Shown: piece by piece, positions 36,783-46,549 of the stretch
Position numbering within the stretch: the first letter of the stretch is position 1
Layout: every line of letters begins with the position of its first letter
Source of the DNA: Rhodopirellula baltica
Lineage (GTDB): Bacteria > Planctomycetota > Planctomycetia > Pirellulales > Pirellulaceae
Assembly: GCA_002901265.1 (NCBI GenBank)
Contig: PPHI01000017.1
Location: forward strand, 1-64,000
Direction: 5' to 3'
Length of the DNA: 64,000 nucleotides
Notes under the pieces: model-generated
Seen by the model: only the letters and a program-made list of their open reading frames with translations
The model's database searches: none
What the model was told of the DNA's origin: nothing
Made by a program: the position numbers and the translations under genes

Positions 36783-37937
36783 ATGATTCAAGCTGACTAT
36801 AGCGCACGACTCCGCGAGATCCGAGACAAAGTCGAAGCGGAAGAACGTCTGTCGATGGACGACGGAATCTTCTTGTACGACCCCGCCGTACCGCTGCAAG
36901 AAATTGGAATGTTGGCCAACTTGGTCCGTGAACGCAAAAACGGAAATGTTGGTTTCTACAACATCAACACGCACTTAAACCCGACCAACGTATGTGTCTA
37001 CCGTTGCCGGTTCTGCGCTTTCCGTAGCGACTTGCGTGACCCCAAGGGTTACGTCATGAACGACGAACAAATCCTTCAACGTGGCCAGGAAGCGACCGAA
37101 AACGGCTGCACCGAGATGCACATCGTCGGCGGCTTGCACCACAAGATGCCGTACACTTGGTACCGTGGCATCATCGAGTTGCTCAATGAAAACTACCCAC
37201 AAATCCACTTGAAAGCTTGGACCGCGGTAGAAATCAACTGGTTTGAATTCCAAACCAAAAAATCCAAGCAATGGGTCCTTGAGGATCAACGAAAAGCCGG
37301 TCTTGGCAGCATGCCGGGAGGCGGCGCAGAGATCTTTCACCCTGAAGTTCGCGATCAATTGTGCGAGCACAAAGCGAACACTCACGAATGGTTGCGAGTC
37401 CACCAAACCGCACACGAGATTGGCATTCGCACCAATTGCACCATGCTGTACGGGCATGTCGAAAAAGCCTATCACCGAATCGATCACCTGCTGCGACTCC
37501 GCGAACTGCAAGATCGTACCGGCGGTTTTCAAGTCTTCATTCCGTTGGCGTTCCACCCAGACAACACCAAGCTTTCGGATCTGAAAAAGCCATCTGCATT
37601 GATGGACTTACGAACGATCGCGATCAGTCGGCTGATGCTCGACAATGTCCAGCACATCAAGGCCTACTGGATCATGCTGGGTATCGAAACAGCGCAAACA
37701 GCGTTGGCCTACGGTGCGGACGATATCGACGGGACCGTACGGCACGAGCTGATCTATCACGATGCGGGTGCGACGACGCCACAATGCTTGAGCGTCGATG
37801 ACATTCGTCAATTGATCGTTGAAGCGGGACGTGACCCGATCGAACGTGACACGGTCTACAACCGTGTCCATCGTGAGCCGCACGACTTCACCAAGTGGTC
37901 AACCGAAACGGTCCCTTCCGAAGCCGTTACGTCATAA
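36783..37937 (+). CDS. mqnE: Aminofutalosine synthase
   Basis: A 384-residue radical SAM enzyme that makes aminofutalosine in the futalosine route to menaquinone. The [4Fe-4S] site is CVYRCRFCAF (CxxxCxxC), preceded by NTHLNPTN. MHIVGGLHHKMPYTWY, TAVEINWF and SMPGGGAEIF are typical of MqnE; MqnC has a different set. Length and motif order are normal. Planctomycetes commonly use this route; mqnA, mqnB and mqnC are not in the window. The 168 bases upstream hold the promoter but nothing recognisable. Confidence 0.93.
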   Translation: MIQADYSARLREIRDKVEAEERLSMDDGIFLYDPAVPLQEIGMLANLVRERKNGNVGFYNINTHLNPTNVCVYRCRFCAFRSDLRDPKGYVMNDEQILQRGQEATENGCTEMHIVGGLHHKMPYTWYRGIIELLNENYPQIHLKAWTAVEINWFEFQTKKSKQWVLEDQRKAGLGSMPGGGAEIFHPEVRDQLCEHKANTHEWLRVHQTAHEIGIRTNCTMLYGHVEKAYHRIDHLLRLRELQDRTGGFQVFIPLAFHPDNTKLSDLKKPSALMDLRTIAISRLMLDNVQHIKAYWIMLGIETAQTALAYGADDIDGTVRHELIYHDAGATTPQCLSVDDIRQLIVEAGRDPIERDTVYNRVHREPHDFTKWSTETVPSEAVTS

Positions 37938-37954
37938 CTTCTTTGCAGTCGCCC

Positions 37955-38641
37955 TTATCGCCGACGGCGAAACACCCCGACGCATCCAATTCCGCCGAGC
38001 AATGCAACCATGCTCGGTTCAGGAATTGCGACGACTTCCATACGTAACGTGAAATTGTAAGTCATCAAGCCGCCGATATCTGGCAAATCGAGTGAGAGCT
38101 GCTGTCCGGTCGCGCTCTCACCTGGGGCAATCACCCCGCCGGTAAAAAAGATCATGTCAGCGGTGTGCTCTACCACGGGCAAATCGATCGAGCTGACCGT
38201 TGGATCGGTATCTGGGAAATCGAAATCCAATCCCACCACACCAGGAAACGGATTGGTAGTGCGCATAAAATCAAATCCAGTGCCCGATCCAAGTTCCAGT
38301 CGCAAGCCCTTCCATGCGACACCGGTGTCATTTACTGCCGTGCCGAAGTTCATGAAATACTCGCTGGTACCACCTGAGTTAGTCGCTTCGATGACAAAAT
38401 CGATCGGCTGGAGATCGGTAATCGTGATCCCTTCGAAATTGATCTGATTCCCGTTATCGATACCGGCACCGGCAAAGTTGTCGTTGTTCAGATCGGTGGT
38501 GTCCGCCGTTGGTGCCGAAGTGAGCGTACCAGGACCAAGCACGGCGACCAAGTCAGAGATGTAGGCTGCCTCTGCATGCAGGGGCATGCAAACGGAAAGT
38601 GCGGCGATGAACGCGATCCGCTTTAGTTGCAAGTCTTTCAC
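37955..38641 (-). CDS. PEP-CTERM sorting-domain protein
   Basis: A 228-residue exported protein of unknown function. It has an N-terminal signal peptide (RIAFIAALSVCMPLHAEA) and a C-terminal sorting signal: IPEPSMVALLGGIGCVGVFRRRR, that is, the PEP motif, a hydrophobic stretch and an Arg cluster. PEP-CTERM proteins are sorted by exosortase in exopolysaccharide-producing bacteria. The body is Asn/Thr/Gly-rich with no Cys-based domain. The gene is convergent with mqnE, 17 bases away. Confidence 0.8.
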   Translation of the reverse strand: MKDLQLKRIAFIAALSVCMPLHAEAAYISDLVAVLGPGTLTSAPTADTTDLNNDNFAGAGIDNGNQINFEGITITDLQPIDFVIEATNSGGTSEYFMNFGTAVNDTGVAWKGLRLELGSGTGFDFMRTTNPFPGVVGLDFDFPDTDPTVSSIDLPVVEHTADMIFFTGGVIAPGESATGQQLSLDLPDIGGLMTYNFTLRMEVVAIPEPSMVALLGGIGCVGVFRRRR

Positions 38642-38758
38642 AGTGGGCCTCTCGGCGGCTCGAAGTGGGGGGGCAGGGAGTGTCCCTGTTTTACACCGCG
38701 AGAGGTAGTCAAAGCAACGAAATTATCGGGGGCTGCCAAAAGATCAAGCCTCGCCCAA

Positions 38759-41700
38759 TCACTGCGTCGCGACCTCATCCCAAGAGAGCACTTTGATCGA
38801 TCCGTCAGGACGCATGTACTCGTAGGCCCCAATTTCGAAGCCATCGAAGCTGGGTCGCTCGTTACCGTCGAGATCAACCCAGGTGTTTCGATCGATCCCC
38901 GCATTGATCGCCGGTGATCCCGATGCGAGGTGCAAATCCCCCGCATCAACATCGACAAATCGCGGCGAACCAGTCCCCTCATTTTCAGCAGCGTCAGTGC
39001 CGACAAAAGGGATTTGGGCGTCAATCAAATTGTGATCGTGAGTCAAAACGCCTGAGGTCGCGGTGTCGTAGATCCCATATCGCTGCCCATGAATGATGGT
39101 GTTCGATAGCGCAGCGTTGCCGTCCCTGCGAACAAAACCGATCGACGCAGCATTTGCAATTGAAACGAAATCGACCGAGCAATTCGATTCACTTCCGGCA
39201 ACATAGATTCCATAGTTTGCCGCCGTGATTGTCGTGTTCCGAATTCGGCCAGAATTAGATTCGAATAACACACCGTTGGCAGCCCGAATCATTTGCGTCG
39301 CATCAACATCGCTTCGCAGTCCTCGAGCGACCAACCCCCATCCTGATGTCACATCATTGATCAGGCAGCGATTAATCCGACCGGAGCCACCGAGTTGGTA
39401 GATCGCGTTCTGTGCCAGATTAGAAAGATGTGTTGTCGAGATCGTTGCGTCGCAGTTCACCAATGTGATGCCCTGATGTCCCTGATCAATCGTCAGACCA
39501 TCCAACGAAACGGTCAATCCAACTTCCTGATCATCTCGCAAGTAGACACCATGCCCCTGCGTTCGTTCGACCGCACAATTCCGGATGGTGACATCACATG
39601 GCAAAGCCGTCGTTGTCAGATGGATCCCAACACGTGAATCTTGGAAGCGGCTATCGACAATCGAAACCCTCTCCCGGGCATAAACGACCATCGATGAATC
39701 GGCCGCGTCAATCGCTAGATCACTTGCGGCAACGTCACAGTCATAGCCATGAAGCCCTACGCGATTTTCTTCTAAGTGCAGCCCTTGTAGCGTGATCGAT
39801 CCACGACGATACACGATGCCGTAGCTGTTCCCCGCGATCAACCAGTGTTGGTCGGCAGCCATCCCAAGATCGCAATCTTCGACCACGATGCCATACAAGT
39901 TGTCTTTCGCGGTACAAAACTGTGAATCGACGGAGGGCGTGATGTTTTTCAAAACGAACCCATACCCGGCATTCCCGACCGCTTCGCAGCGGGTCAACTG
40001 AATCGTTCGATCGTCAACTGAATCGACGTAGACCCCATTTTGATTTTGGCTTGCAACCAAATCGCTCAACGACGTTTGCTGACAGCCATGCACGACGACT
40101 GCATAGTGCACATAAGACTGCAAAGACGTGGAATGGAGATCGAGGCGTTGCGAATTCGCCGAGTAGACTCCGACGTTGCCTCCCTGCGCCTGCAATGATT
40201 CGACAGTCAACTGCCCCGAATAGTCCAGCAAGGGATAAGCGGTCGTGTTGTCAAAGGATGCGGTTCTCACGGTCCAGGTTGTGCCTTGACCGACAATTCC
40301 ACGCAACGAACGACGTATCAAATTTCCTTCGCTGCCATCGAAGACGAATGAACCACCGCGCAGATCGATCGCGGCATACTCGATGTCTTCGAAGACGTTC
40401 TGCTGCAGGTGAACTTGATCAGCAACCGGATTTTGCAACAACAACCCGTGTCGACTGTTTGCAAACCAGCTTTGGCGAATAGAAACATTGCGTGCGTCCG
40501 AATAGACCCCATGGCTGCAATCTGCCGGCTGTGCTTCGTTGCCGCGAAAGTTTGACGATTCGATCTCCAGCGTATCTGAGCTCATCGCCGTCACACCGTA
40601 CGCCGATCCAGCGAACTGGCAATCGCGAAGCCAAGTCGTGGTGCCATAAACGAGCAATCCACGATCGTTGTTTTGAAAGTCACACTTCGTGACGTGCAAC
40701 GAACACGGGTTGGCATTTGTCAGCGAAACCGCCCCGAGCGTATTCGAATAGATCGCATATTCATTGCCTCGAAACACCACCGTCTCGTCTTCGCCGATCG
40801 TAAGACGTGAGCAGTCGTTTGATTGATGAAGTGCGATCCTACAGTTCGACATTGAAACGTTGGCGAAGTGATAGTCACTGCCTTGAGCAACGACACCGAT
40901 GTTGGCACCCTCAATTACAACATTTTGTAGCGGCACCGCCTGGTCACTCGCATCCATCATCAACGCTTGCTGTGCAGAATCGATCGTGCAATTCGATGCC
41001 GCCAGACGGGTGCCTGTCACGTGAATGCCGTGGCTGATCGCTTGCCGAAACTGACAGCGGTCGATTTGTGCAGAAGTGATCCCTGTCCCATAGATGCAGA
41101 TATTGTTTTTTGTGAACTGGCTATTCTGCACGACCATTCCACTGTCAACGCAATGAATTCCGCGCACCGGATCCGCGGAATCGATCCATTCAAATTGCGA
41201 GCCATTTACAGTGACCAGTCCGACTGACTGCGTTACCACCGAATAACGTGTGTCTGTGAATCGACTGAGCAAGACTTGCAAGCTTGTCGCGTTTGCCGCG
41301 TAAACAGCATGTCGATTTTCCTGATGGATGTTTTGATAGACGATCAGATTTGATCGCGTTGCATGAATGCCGTAGTGACAGCGATTTAGCTTGCAAGCGA
41401 CGACATAAGTTGCCGGGCAATCTAGAATCCGAACGCCCAATCGATTCGCAGTCCCCGTCGGATCGATCGTCAGTCCATAGAGAACCACATTGTTGGATTG
41501 CCGAATGTCGAATGCCCACCGACTGTCAGGTGGGCGAACGACCACTTCGCCAGCATCACCGGTATACCGACCGTCTTGGTCGCCATAGATCACCAACCAG
41601 CCCTGGCTCGTTGCCGAGGTCTTGCTGTTGATCAAGCAGCTTTCCGCATAGACGCCTGCGCCGACATAGATCACGTCACCCGATCGCGCAATCTCGACCG

Positions 41701-41863
41701 CTTTGGCGATTGTGCGTACTGCGTAGGTAGCAGAACGTCCGTTGTTCGAGTCCGCACCGGTTGCGCGGACATACAAATTGTCGGCTTGCGCGGAAGAAAC
41801 AAGGCAAGCAATCAGGACCGACGCCTGAACACACCGCCAAGACGCGGTAGTCCGTTCCAACAC
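38759..41863 (-). CDS. Large right-handed parallel beta-helix exported protein
   Basis: A 1034-residue exported protein. The signal peptide is about 27 residues (VLIACLVSSAQA). Next is a DUF1565-like opening, NLYVRATGADSNNGRS then GDVIYVGAGVY, typical of secreted beta-helix proteins. The body is a long series of short rungs (NNVVLYGLTI, IDRCQFRQAISHGIHV, SNCTIDSAQQALMM) as in pectate lyase C-like folds. The end, NAGIDRNTWVDLDGNERPSFDGFEIGAYEY, is the usual cap. No catalytic residues of a known lyase were recognised. The GTG start overlaps the stop of the PilP-like gene (TAGTG), so the two are coupled. A substrate of the neighbouring secretion system is a reasonable inference. Confidence 0.85.
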   Translation of the reverse strand: MLERTTASWRCVQASVLIACLVSSAQADNLYVRATGADSNNGRSATYAVRTIAKAVEIARSGDVIYVGAGVYAESCLINSKTSATSQGWLVIYGDQDGRYTGDAGEVVVRPPDSRWAFDIRQSNNVVLYGLTIDPTGTANRLGVRILDCPATYVVACKLNRCHYGIHATRSNLIVYQNIHQENRHAVYAANATSLQVLLSRFTDTRYSVVTQSVGLVTVNGSQFEWIDSADPVRGIHCVDSGMVVQNSQFTKNNICIYGTGITSAQIDRCQFRQAISHGIHVTGTRLAASNCTIDSAQQALMMDASDQAVPLQNVVIEGANIGVVAQGSDYHFANVSMSNCRIALHQSNDCSRLTIGEDETVVFRGNEYAIYSNTLGAVSLTNANPCSLHVTKCDFQNNDRGLLVYGTTTWLRDCQFAGSAYGVTAMSSDTLEIESSNFRGNEAQPADCSHGVYSDARNVSIRQSWFANSRHGLLLQNPVADQVHLQQNVFEDIEYAAIDLRGGSFVFDGSEGNLIRRSLRGIVGQGTTWTVRTASFDNTTAYPLLDYSGQLTVESLQAQGGNVGVYSANSQRLDLHSTSLQSYVHYAVVVHGCQQTSLSDLVASQNQNGVYVDSVDDRTIQLTRCEAVGNAGYGFVLKNITPSVDSQFCTAKDNLYGIVVEDCDLGMAADQHWLIAGNSYGIVYRRGSITLQGLHLEENRVGLHGYDCDVAASDLAIDAADSSMVVYARERVSIVDSRFQDSRVGIHLTTTALPCDVTIRNCAVERTQGHGVYLRDDQEVGLTVSLDGLTIDQGHQGITLVNCDATISTTHLSNLAQNAIYQLGGSGRINRCLINDVTSGWGLVARGLRSDVDATQMIRAANGVLFESNSGRIRNTTITAANYGIYVAGSESNCSVDFVSIANAASIGFVRRDGNAALSNTIIHGQRYGIYDTATSGVLTHDHNLIDAQIPFVGTDAAENEGTGSPRFVDVDAGDLHLASGSPAINAGIDRNTWVDLDGNERPSFDGFEIGAYEYMRPDGSIKVLSWDEVATQ

Positions 41864-42546
41864 TACTTTCGCCCCTTCAATTCCATCAGGACGTCTGGCA
41901 GACCAGGCAACTCTGGAAGCGTCGGCAACTGTAGATCGACCGATGGCAGTGAACCTGGTGGAGAGAGCTGCGGCAAATCGATTGCGTTAGGTATCGCTGA
42001 CGGGATGCCGCTCGCCTGAGCGCTGGACATCGTGCCGCGATTAAGATTCGCCCGTTCATCCGTGCGGCGTGACGTTGCCGATCGCGATTGCGGCGGTGCT
42101 TGATTGACGATCGGCTGCGACGACAAGTGAATCGAAACTGTCTGCCCCTGTTGTTCAACCAACACCGTCCGCGTTTGGCAATCGATCGATCGAATGGTGA
42201 TTCCGTCGTGACGTTGACCGTCTTCCAAGGCCACGAACTGGTCTTCGATTCGGAAGAGTGCAGTTGCCGTTGCGTTCGGCACACTTGGGCGAATGATGCC
42301 AAGCAAGCGAATGGTATCGGTGTTCGTCTCTTCGGTCGGCACAGCAGCGGGCTTGCGGACCTCTTCAACCGGTTCGGTAAAGAATCCAGGTTCTTTGTCG
42401 CCAATCGATTCAATCGTGAACGGTTGTTGAATCGTCGGCTGTGATGCGGACTGTGCAACGAGCGTCAGGCAGGTCGAACAGGTAACCACCAAACTCGTGG
42501 CGAAGCGGAATACCACTCCAGCGTGCTGCAGAAACATTGACGACAT
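41863..42546 (-). CDS. PilP/GspC-like pseudopilus alignment protein
   Basis: A 227-residue protein with one N-terminal hydrophobic segment (FATSLVVTCSTCLTLVA). The middle resembles the homology region of PilP/GspC: IRLLGIIRPSVPNATATALF followed by IEDQFVALEDGQRHDGITI and TVLVEQQGQTVSIHL, a small beta barrel that links the inner-membrane platform to the secretin. The C-terminus is Pro/Leu-rich (LPTLPELPGLPDVLMEL). The alignment is by eye, so moderate confidence. It is divergent from the secretion operon at 42822, with 275 bases between, and overlaps the beta-helix gene downstream. If right, it completes the machine encoded there. Confidence 0.6.
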   Translation of the reverse strand: MSSMFLQHAGVVFRFATSLVVTCSTCLTLVAQSASQPTIQQPFTIESIGDKEPGFFTEPVEEVRKPAAVPTEETNTDTIRLLGIIRPSVPNATATALFRIEDQFVALEDGQRHDGITIRSIDCQTRTVLVEQQGQTVSIHLSSQPIVNQAPPQSRSATSRRTDERANLNRGTMSSAQASGIPSAIPNAIDLPQLSPPGSLPSVDLQLPTLPELPGLPDVLMELKGRK

Positions 42547-42821
42547 GGCAACTGTTCGTGTCGTAAAAGTCGTTGGACAGAAGACGTATGTGAATCTCCG
42601 TCACGCACAGTCGGCCGGCGGATGCGATCCTGCGAATTGTCGTTTTTCCCTCAATCGATACTGTTCAGTCCATTCAACGCTCGACGTTGAAGTCAACCGT
42701 TTTGCTGCAACCTAGCGTTTTTACGCATCAATGATTTTCTTTTGAGCCACCTGCTTTCTTCGTTTGCGAACAAACACACGTTGCGTCTGGCTCTCGTAGG
42801 ACTGCCTAACGCCAACCGACG

Positions 42822-43235
42822 ATGAAGCCACACACTCGCCATGTTTTGATCTACATCGCACATCCGATCGTTGCGGATGTGACAGAACATCGGCTGGGCC
42901 TGCTCGGGATCCGTGTCACCAACGTGCATCAAGACAGCGAAATGGCAGAAGCGATCTCTGGCAGTCTTCCCGATGCGGTCGTTGTCGACCTCGACCTCGA
43001 TCAAGGCGCCGGCTTGCGCTGGATCGAATCCATCGCGTCGGACGAATGCACTTCGCACATTCCAATCTTGTGCCTGTCCAGTCGCGGTGATTTGGTCGAA
43101 GTCGAGCAAGCCTACAAAGCGGGAGCAATCGGTTTTCTGGTCTCGCCCTTCGACCCAATCGACTTGGAAAACAAGTTGATCGATGCCATCCGTGATCAAT
43201 CCCTGACCACCAGCATTGGTGAGGCGGCGAGATGA
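42822..43235 (+). CDS. Degenerate CheY-like receiver domain protein
   Basis: A 137-residue stand-alone receiver fold with no output domain. The predicted phosphoacceptor is in VVVDLDLDQGAG, and the usual Thr/Ser is in ILCLSSRGD. The acidic pair expected after beta-1 is missing (VLIYIAHPIVA), and the Lys of the usual KPF motif is Ser (LVSPFDPID). Phosphorylation is therefore doubtful; it may be a pseudo-receiver that acts by binding. It is the first gene of the secretion operon and overlaps gspE in ATGA, which suggests it controls or docks on the ATPase, as FrzS-type pseudo-receivers do in gliding bacteria. Confidence 0.8.
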   Translation: MKPHTRHVLIYIAHPIVADVTEHRLGLLGIRVTNVHQDSEMAEAISGSLPDAVVVDLDLDQGAGLRWIESIASDECTSHIPILCLSSRGDLVEVEQAYKAGAIGFLVSPFDPIDLENKLIDAIRDQSLTTSIGEAAR

Positions 43236-44932
43236 CTGCGATTCGACGTCTGGGTGATATTCTCCTCGAACAAGGAGTCATCACCGAAACACAGCTTCAA
43301 GCAGTTCTGCAAGACCAGCGGCAAACACGTTTGCCACTCGGAGTGTTCATGCTCAAACGTGGGATCGTGTCACGAGGTCAACTCGGCGCGGCTCTTGCCG
43401 AACAATATGAAACGCCGTTCTACAACGGGGAATCAACCGCGACGCATCCACAATTAGTGCGACTATTGCCAGAAACCTATGTGCGTCGACGGCGGGTGGC
43501 GCCGGTCGCACTGCACGACAAAGTGCTTCGGGTCGGGATGCAAAACCCCAGCGACATGGAAGCGATCAGCGAAATCGAGTTGATGACCGGCTACCAAGTC
43601 GAAGCGGCGATCTGCCTCGAAGACGACATCGAACGCTTGGTCGAATCAGCGTTCGATGATCGAATCAAAGCCAAACAGGCCGCAGTCGATATGCGGATTG
43701 AAGAGCTGCGTGAATCGATCGGATCACCTCAGGCTGAAGCGTTCGATTCGGACGACAGTGACGCCCCAGTGGTGCGATTGTTGGAAGCGATCTTGATGGG
43801 TGCCGTCCGTGCCGAAGCGAGTGATATCCACCTGGAGCCCGACGCACCTCAGATGCGTGTCCGCTATCGGATCGACGGGCAACTCCACCAAATCATGTCC
43901 GTTCCCGACGACAGTGAAGACGCGCTCGTCGGCCGCGTCAAGGTTTTGGCTGATCTCGACACCGCCGAAAAACGGCGGCCCCAAGATGGCAACCTTTCCA
44001 TCGAAGTGGGCGACACACGGGCGAGTTTCCGTGTCAGCTGTATCCCCTGCGTACGCGGCGAAAAAGTCGTGATGCGGGTTCTGGACGAATCCAGCAAGTC
44101 ATTCAACATCAATTCATTGGGTATGCCGGACCCGCAATTGCAGTTGGTCAAACAATTGCTCGATCGCCCACACGGCATGATCGTGATGACGGGGCCAACA
44201 GGTTCTGGAAAAACGACCACGATGTATTCCATGTTGTGCAGCATGGATTCGTCGACCAAAAACGTTTCGACCATCGAAGACCCTGTCGAATTTCGTTTGC
44301 CGGGAATCAACCAAGTCCATGCCAACAACGACTTCGGGATGGGATTCGCTAACGGGTTGAAATACCTCATGCGACAAGACCCAGACGTCATCTTGGTGGG
44401 CGAAATCCGTGACCACGAAACAGCGACAACAGCGGTTCAAGCCGCACTTACCGGGCACCTGCTGATCAGCACCCAACACACAAACGATGCGGTCGGCACG
44501 GTCGCACGATTAAGTGACTTGGGGCTGGACCATTTTAAAATCGCCGGTTCACTCGTCGCATCCATTGCACAACGATTGCTACGCCGGTTATGCGATCACT
44601 GCAAACGTCCGACCTCAATCAATCGGAATTTACTGCGGACGATTTACCAAGGACAAATCGTGCCACCAGAATTTGCAAATCACGAACGCTACTTTGAACC
44701 GGGCGGGTGCGAGCGTTGTGGTGGCACAGGCTATTCGGGTCGGATCCCCATTTTTGAAATCATGGTTGTCGACTCAAAACTCGAACAGGCAATCGAGTCG
44801 GGTCTGCCAGCAAGCCAACTACGGAAAATTGCATGTGAAGGCGGGATGATCGAATTGGCCACAATGGGACTGCGGCAAGCAGTGCTGGGCACAACGTCGA
44901 TCGACGAGGTCTATTTCAAACTCTCAGGTTGA
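43232..44932 (+). CDS. gspE: Type II secretion/type IV pilus assembly ATPase (GspE/PilB)
   Basis: A 566-residue cytoplasmic ATPase that powers pseudopilus assembly. The N-terminus has a GspE/MshE-like domain (RRLGDILLEQGVITETQLQ). Catalytic motifs: ASDIHLEPD, Walker A GPTGSGKTT near residue 322, Asp box STIEDPVEF, Walker B DVILVGEIRDHET, and the His box TGHLLISTQHTND. The tetracysteine zinc site is LCDHCKR and CERCGGTGY. Length is normal. The gene overlaps the receiver upstream and is followed after four bases by gspF. Confidence 0.96.
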   Translation: MTAIRRLGDILLEQGVITETQLQAVLQDQRQTRLPLGVFMLKRGIVSRGQLGAALAEQYETPFYNGESTATHPQLVRLLPETYVRRRRVAPVALHDKVLRVGMQNPSDMEAISEIELMTGYQVEAAICLEDDIERLVESAFDDRIKAKQAAVDMRIEELRESIGSPQAEAFDSDDSDAPVVRLLEAILMGAVRAEASDIHLEPDAPQMRVRYRIDGQLHQIMSVPDDSEDALVGRVKVLADLDTAEKRRPQDGNLSIEVGDTRASFRVSCIPCVRGEKVVMRVLDESSKSFNINSLGMPDPQLQLVKQLLDRPHGMIVMTGPTGSGKTTTMYSMLCSMDSSTKNVSTIEDPVEFRLPGINQVHANNDFGMGFANGLKYLMRQDPDVILVGEIRDHETATTAVQAALTGHLLISTQHTNDAVGTVARLSDLGLDHFKIAGSLVASIAQRLLRRLCDHCKRPTSINRNLLRTIYQGQIVPPEFANHERYFEPGGCERCGGTGYSGRIPIFEIMVVDSKLEQAIESGLPASQLRKIACEGGMIELATMGLRQAVLGTTSIDEVYFKLSG

Positions 44933-44936
44933 AACC

Positions 44937-46076
44937 ATGTCCCACTCTTCGCCGGTAGCGTCGACCAACGGATTGTCGCTTCAAACAATCTTGCGTTCGT
45001 TGCATGACATCAAGTTTGGCGCGGATCCTAACCGTAAATTCAAACCCAAGGACCTCGTCCTGTTGATGCGGAACTTGACCACGCTGGTCTCCAATGGGGT
45101 TTCGCTGACACACGCGATCGAAACGGTCGGAAAAGATCGATCGATGGCCAAGTATCACCACATCCTGAAACGGCTCTGTCGGCATCTAAAAAGCGGTGAG
45201 TCACTTTCATCGGCGATGAATGAGTTTCCGGAAGCGTTCAATGAGATCTTGGTCAGCCAAATCTCCGTTGGTGAAATTTCAGGCAGCCTCGACAAAACTC
45301 TCGAACGTATCACCGAACAGCTTGAGCAATCAACAAACCAAAAGTCTTACATCCTCAAGAAACTGACTTATCCGGCGTTATTGCTGGTTGCCGGTTCCGG
45401 GTCGGTCGCATTCATGTTGACCAACGTGATCCCGACATTTCAAACGATGTATGAAGACGCTGATGCCAAGCTGCCTTGGATCACACAGTTTTTGATCGAT
45501 TGCTCTGACTTTTTGACCCGCAACGGGATCTACATCGCAATCATCGCGGCAATACTCTTCGCCACGATAACAACGCTACTTCGCAATCCGATCACCCGTC
45601 GCTCGATCGACGAACAGTTGATCAAACTGCCTTTGATTGGAGATTGGTTCCGCAAATTTGCGATCCTTCAGTTTTCCGAAGTGCTAGGTAACCTGATGGA
45701 AGGAGGGTTCACCGTTGCCGAGGCGTTGCCGTCGTCTTCGAGGGCGGTATCAAACCAATACGTACGCGAAAAGATCCAAAGCTTGAACGCCGCCGTTCGG
45801 CGCGGTGAACGTTTCAGTGTCGCGATCGAACGCGAAGGCGAACTGTTTCCGGAAGTCGTCAAGCAATTGGTAATCGTCGGTGAAAGAACCGGCCGACTGG
45901 CCGCCGTGACTCGACAAATCCGCACTCACCTGCGCAAGGACGTCCACGCCACGACAGACACGATCGTTGCCGCGATCGAACCAATTTTGACGATGGGTCT
46001 GGCCGTTATCGTAGGAGGAATCCTGCTCGCGGTGTATCTTCCGATGTTTGACTTGATCGGCAAGGTCGGCGGCTGA
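44937..46076 (+). CDS. gspF: Inner-membrane platform protein (GspF/PilC)
   Basis: A 379-residue polytopic protein with two repeats of the T2SF domain, the platform that the ATPase turns. Repeat one has LVLLMRNLTTLVSNGVSLTHAIE and LIVSQISVGEISGSLDKTLE; repeat two has FAILQFSEVLGNLMEGGF and VVKQLVIVGERTGRLA. Membrane segments lie near LTYPALLLVAGSGSVAFML, YIAIIAAILFATITTLL and a C-terminal stretch ending LAVYLPMFDLIGKVGG, the family end. Its stop overlaps the next gene (TGATG). Confidence 0.95.
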   Translation: MSHSSPVASTNGLSLQTILRSLHDIKFGADPNRKFKPKDLVLLMRNLTTLVSNGVSLTHAIETVGKDRSMAKYHHILKRLCRHLKSGESLSSAMNEFPEAFNEILVSQISVGEISGSLDKTLERITEQLEQSTNQKSYILKKLTYPALLLVAGSGSVAFMLTNVIPTFQTMYEDADAKLPWITQFLIDCSDFLTRNGIYIAIIAAILFATITTLLRNPITRRSIDEQLIKLPLIGDWFRKFAILQFSEVLGNLMEGGFTVAEALPSSSRAVSNQYVREKIQSLNAAVRRGERFSVAIEREGELFPEVVKQLVIVGERTGRLAAVTRQIRTHLRKDVHATTDTIVAAIEPILTMGLAVIVGGILLAVYLPMFDLIGKVGG

Positions 46077-46411
46077 TGTTGCGGTCGACAAGCTCACCAA
46101 GCAAGGGCATTTCGTATCTGGAATTGGTCGCGAGCGTCACAATCATCGGAGTGCTTGCCGCTGCGATCATTCCCCGGTTGGGTCGTGGTAAAGAACAGGC
46201 CAACGCGACAGCATGCGAATTGAATGTCCGAATGATCGAATTGCAAACCGTGCTGTTCTATCGCGAACAAGGTCGTTGGCCGGATCGCTACTTGAGTGAG
46301 ATTGCCGCAGATCCACGATACTTTCCCGATGGACTTCCAGTCTGTCCGGTTGATGGGACTCGATACATTGTCGCACCGGATACGGGGAGGGTAAACGGAC
46401 ATCGACATTGA
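46076..46411 (+). CDS. Pseudopilin (GspG-like), first copy
   Basis: A 111-residue prepilin-like protein. After a basic leader the cleavage site is G|ISYLELV, with Glu at +5, followed by the hydrophobic helix (TIIGVLAAAIIPRL). The C-terminal part has YFPDGLPVCPVDGTRY, similar to the next pseudopilin, so the two are probably paralogues. GspG is the major pseudopilin; with two similar copies either could be the main subunit. It overlaps gspF by one base. Confidence 0.85.
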   Translation: MLRSTSSPSKGISYLELVASVTIIGVLAAAIIPRLGRGKEQANATACELNVRMIELQTVLFYREQGRWPDRYLSEIAADPRYFPDGLPVCPVDGTRYIVAPDTGRVNGHRH

Positions 46412-46549
46412 ATTGATTCGGTCCGTTTCGATTGTGTGCAAAGCTACCTTTGTCAGTAAACCGTCGGTGTCGCAACCACCGTCAACGGCCCCAGGACTTT
46501 TGCTTTGCGACGGACGCAATCCGCACGTGGATTCGACCTGAGAAATTAA

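Noticed and set aside
42497-42715. Small plus-strand frame between the divergent PilP-like and receiver genes
   Set aside because: Half of it overlaps the PilP-like gene on the other strand, and it has no start site or domain.
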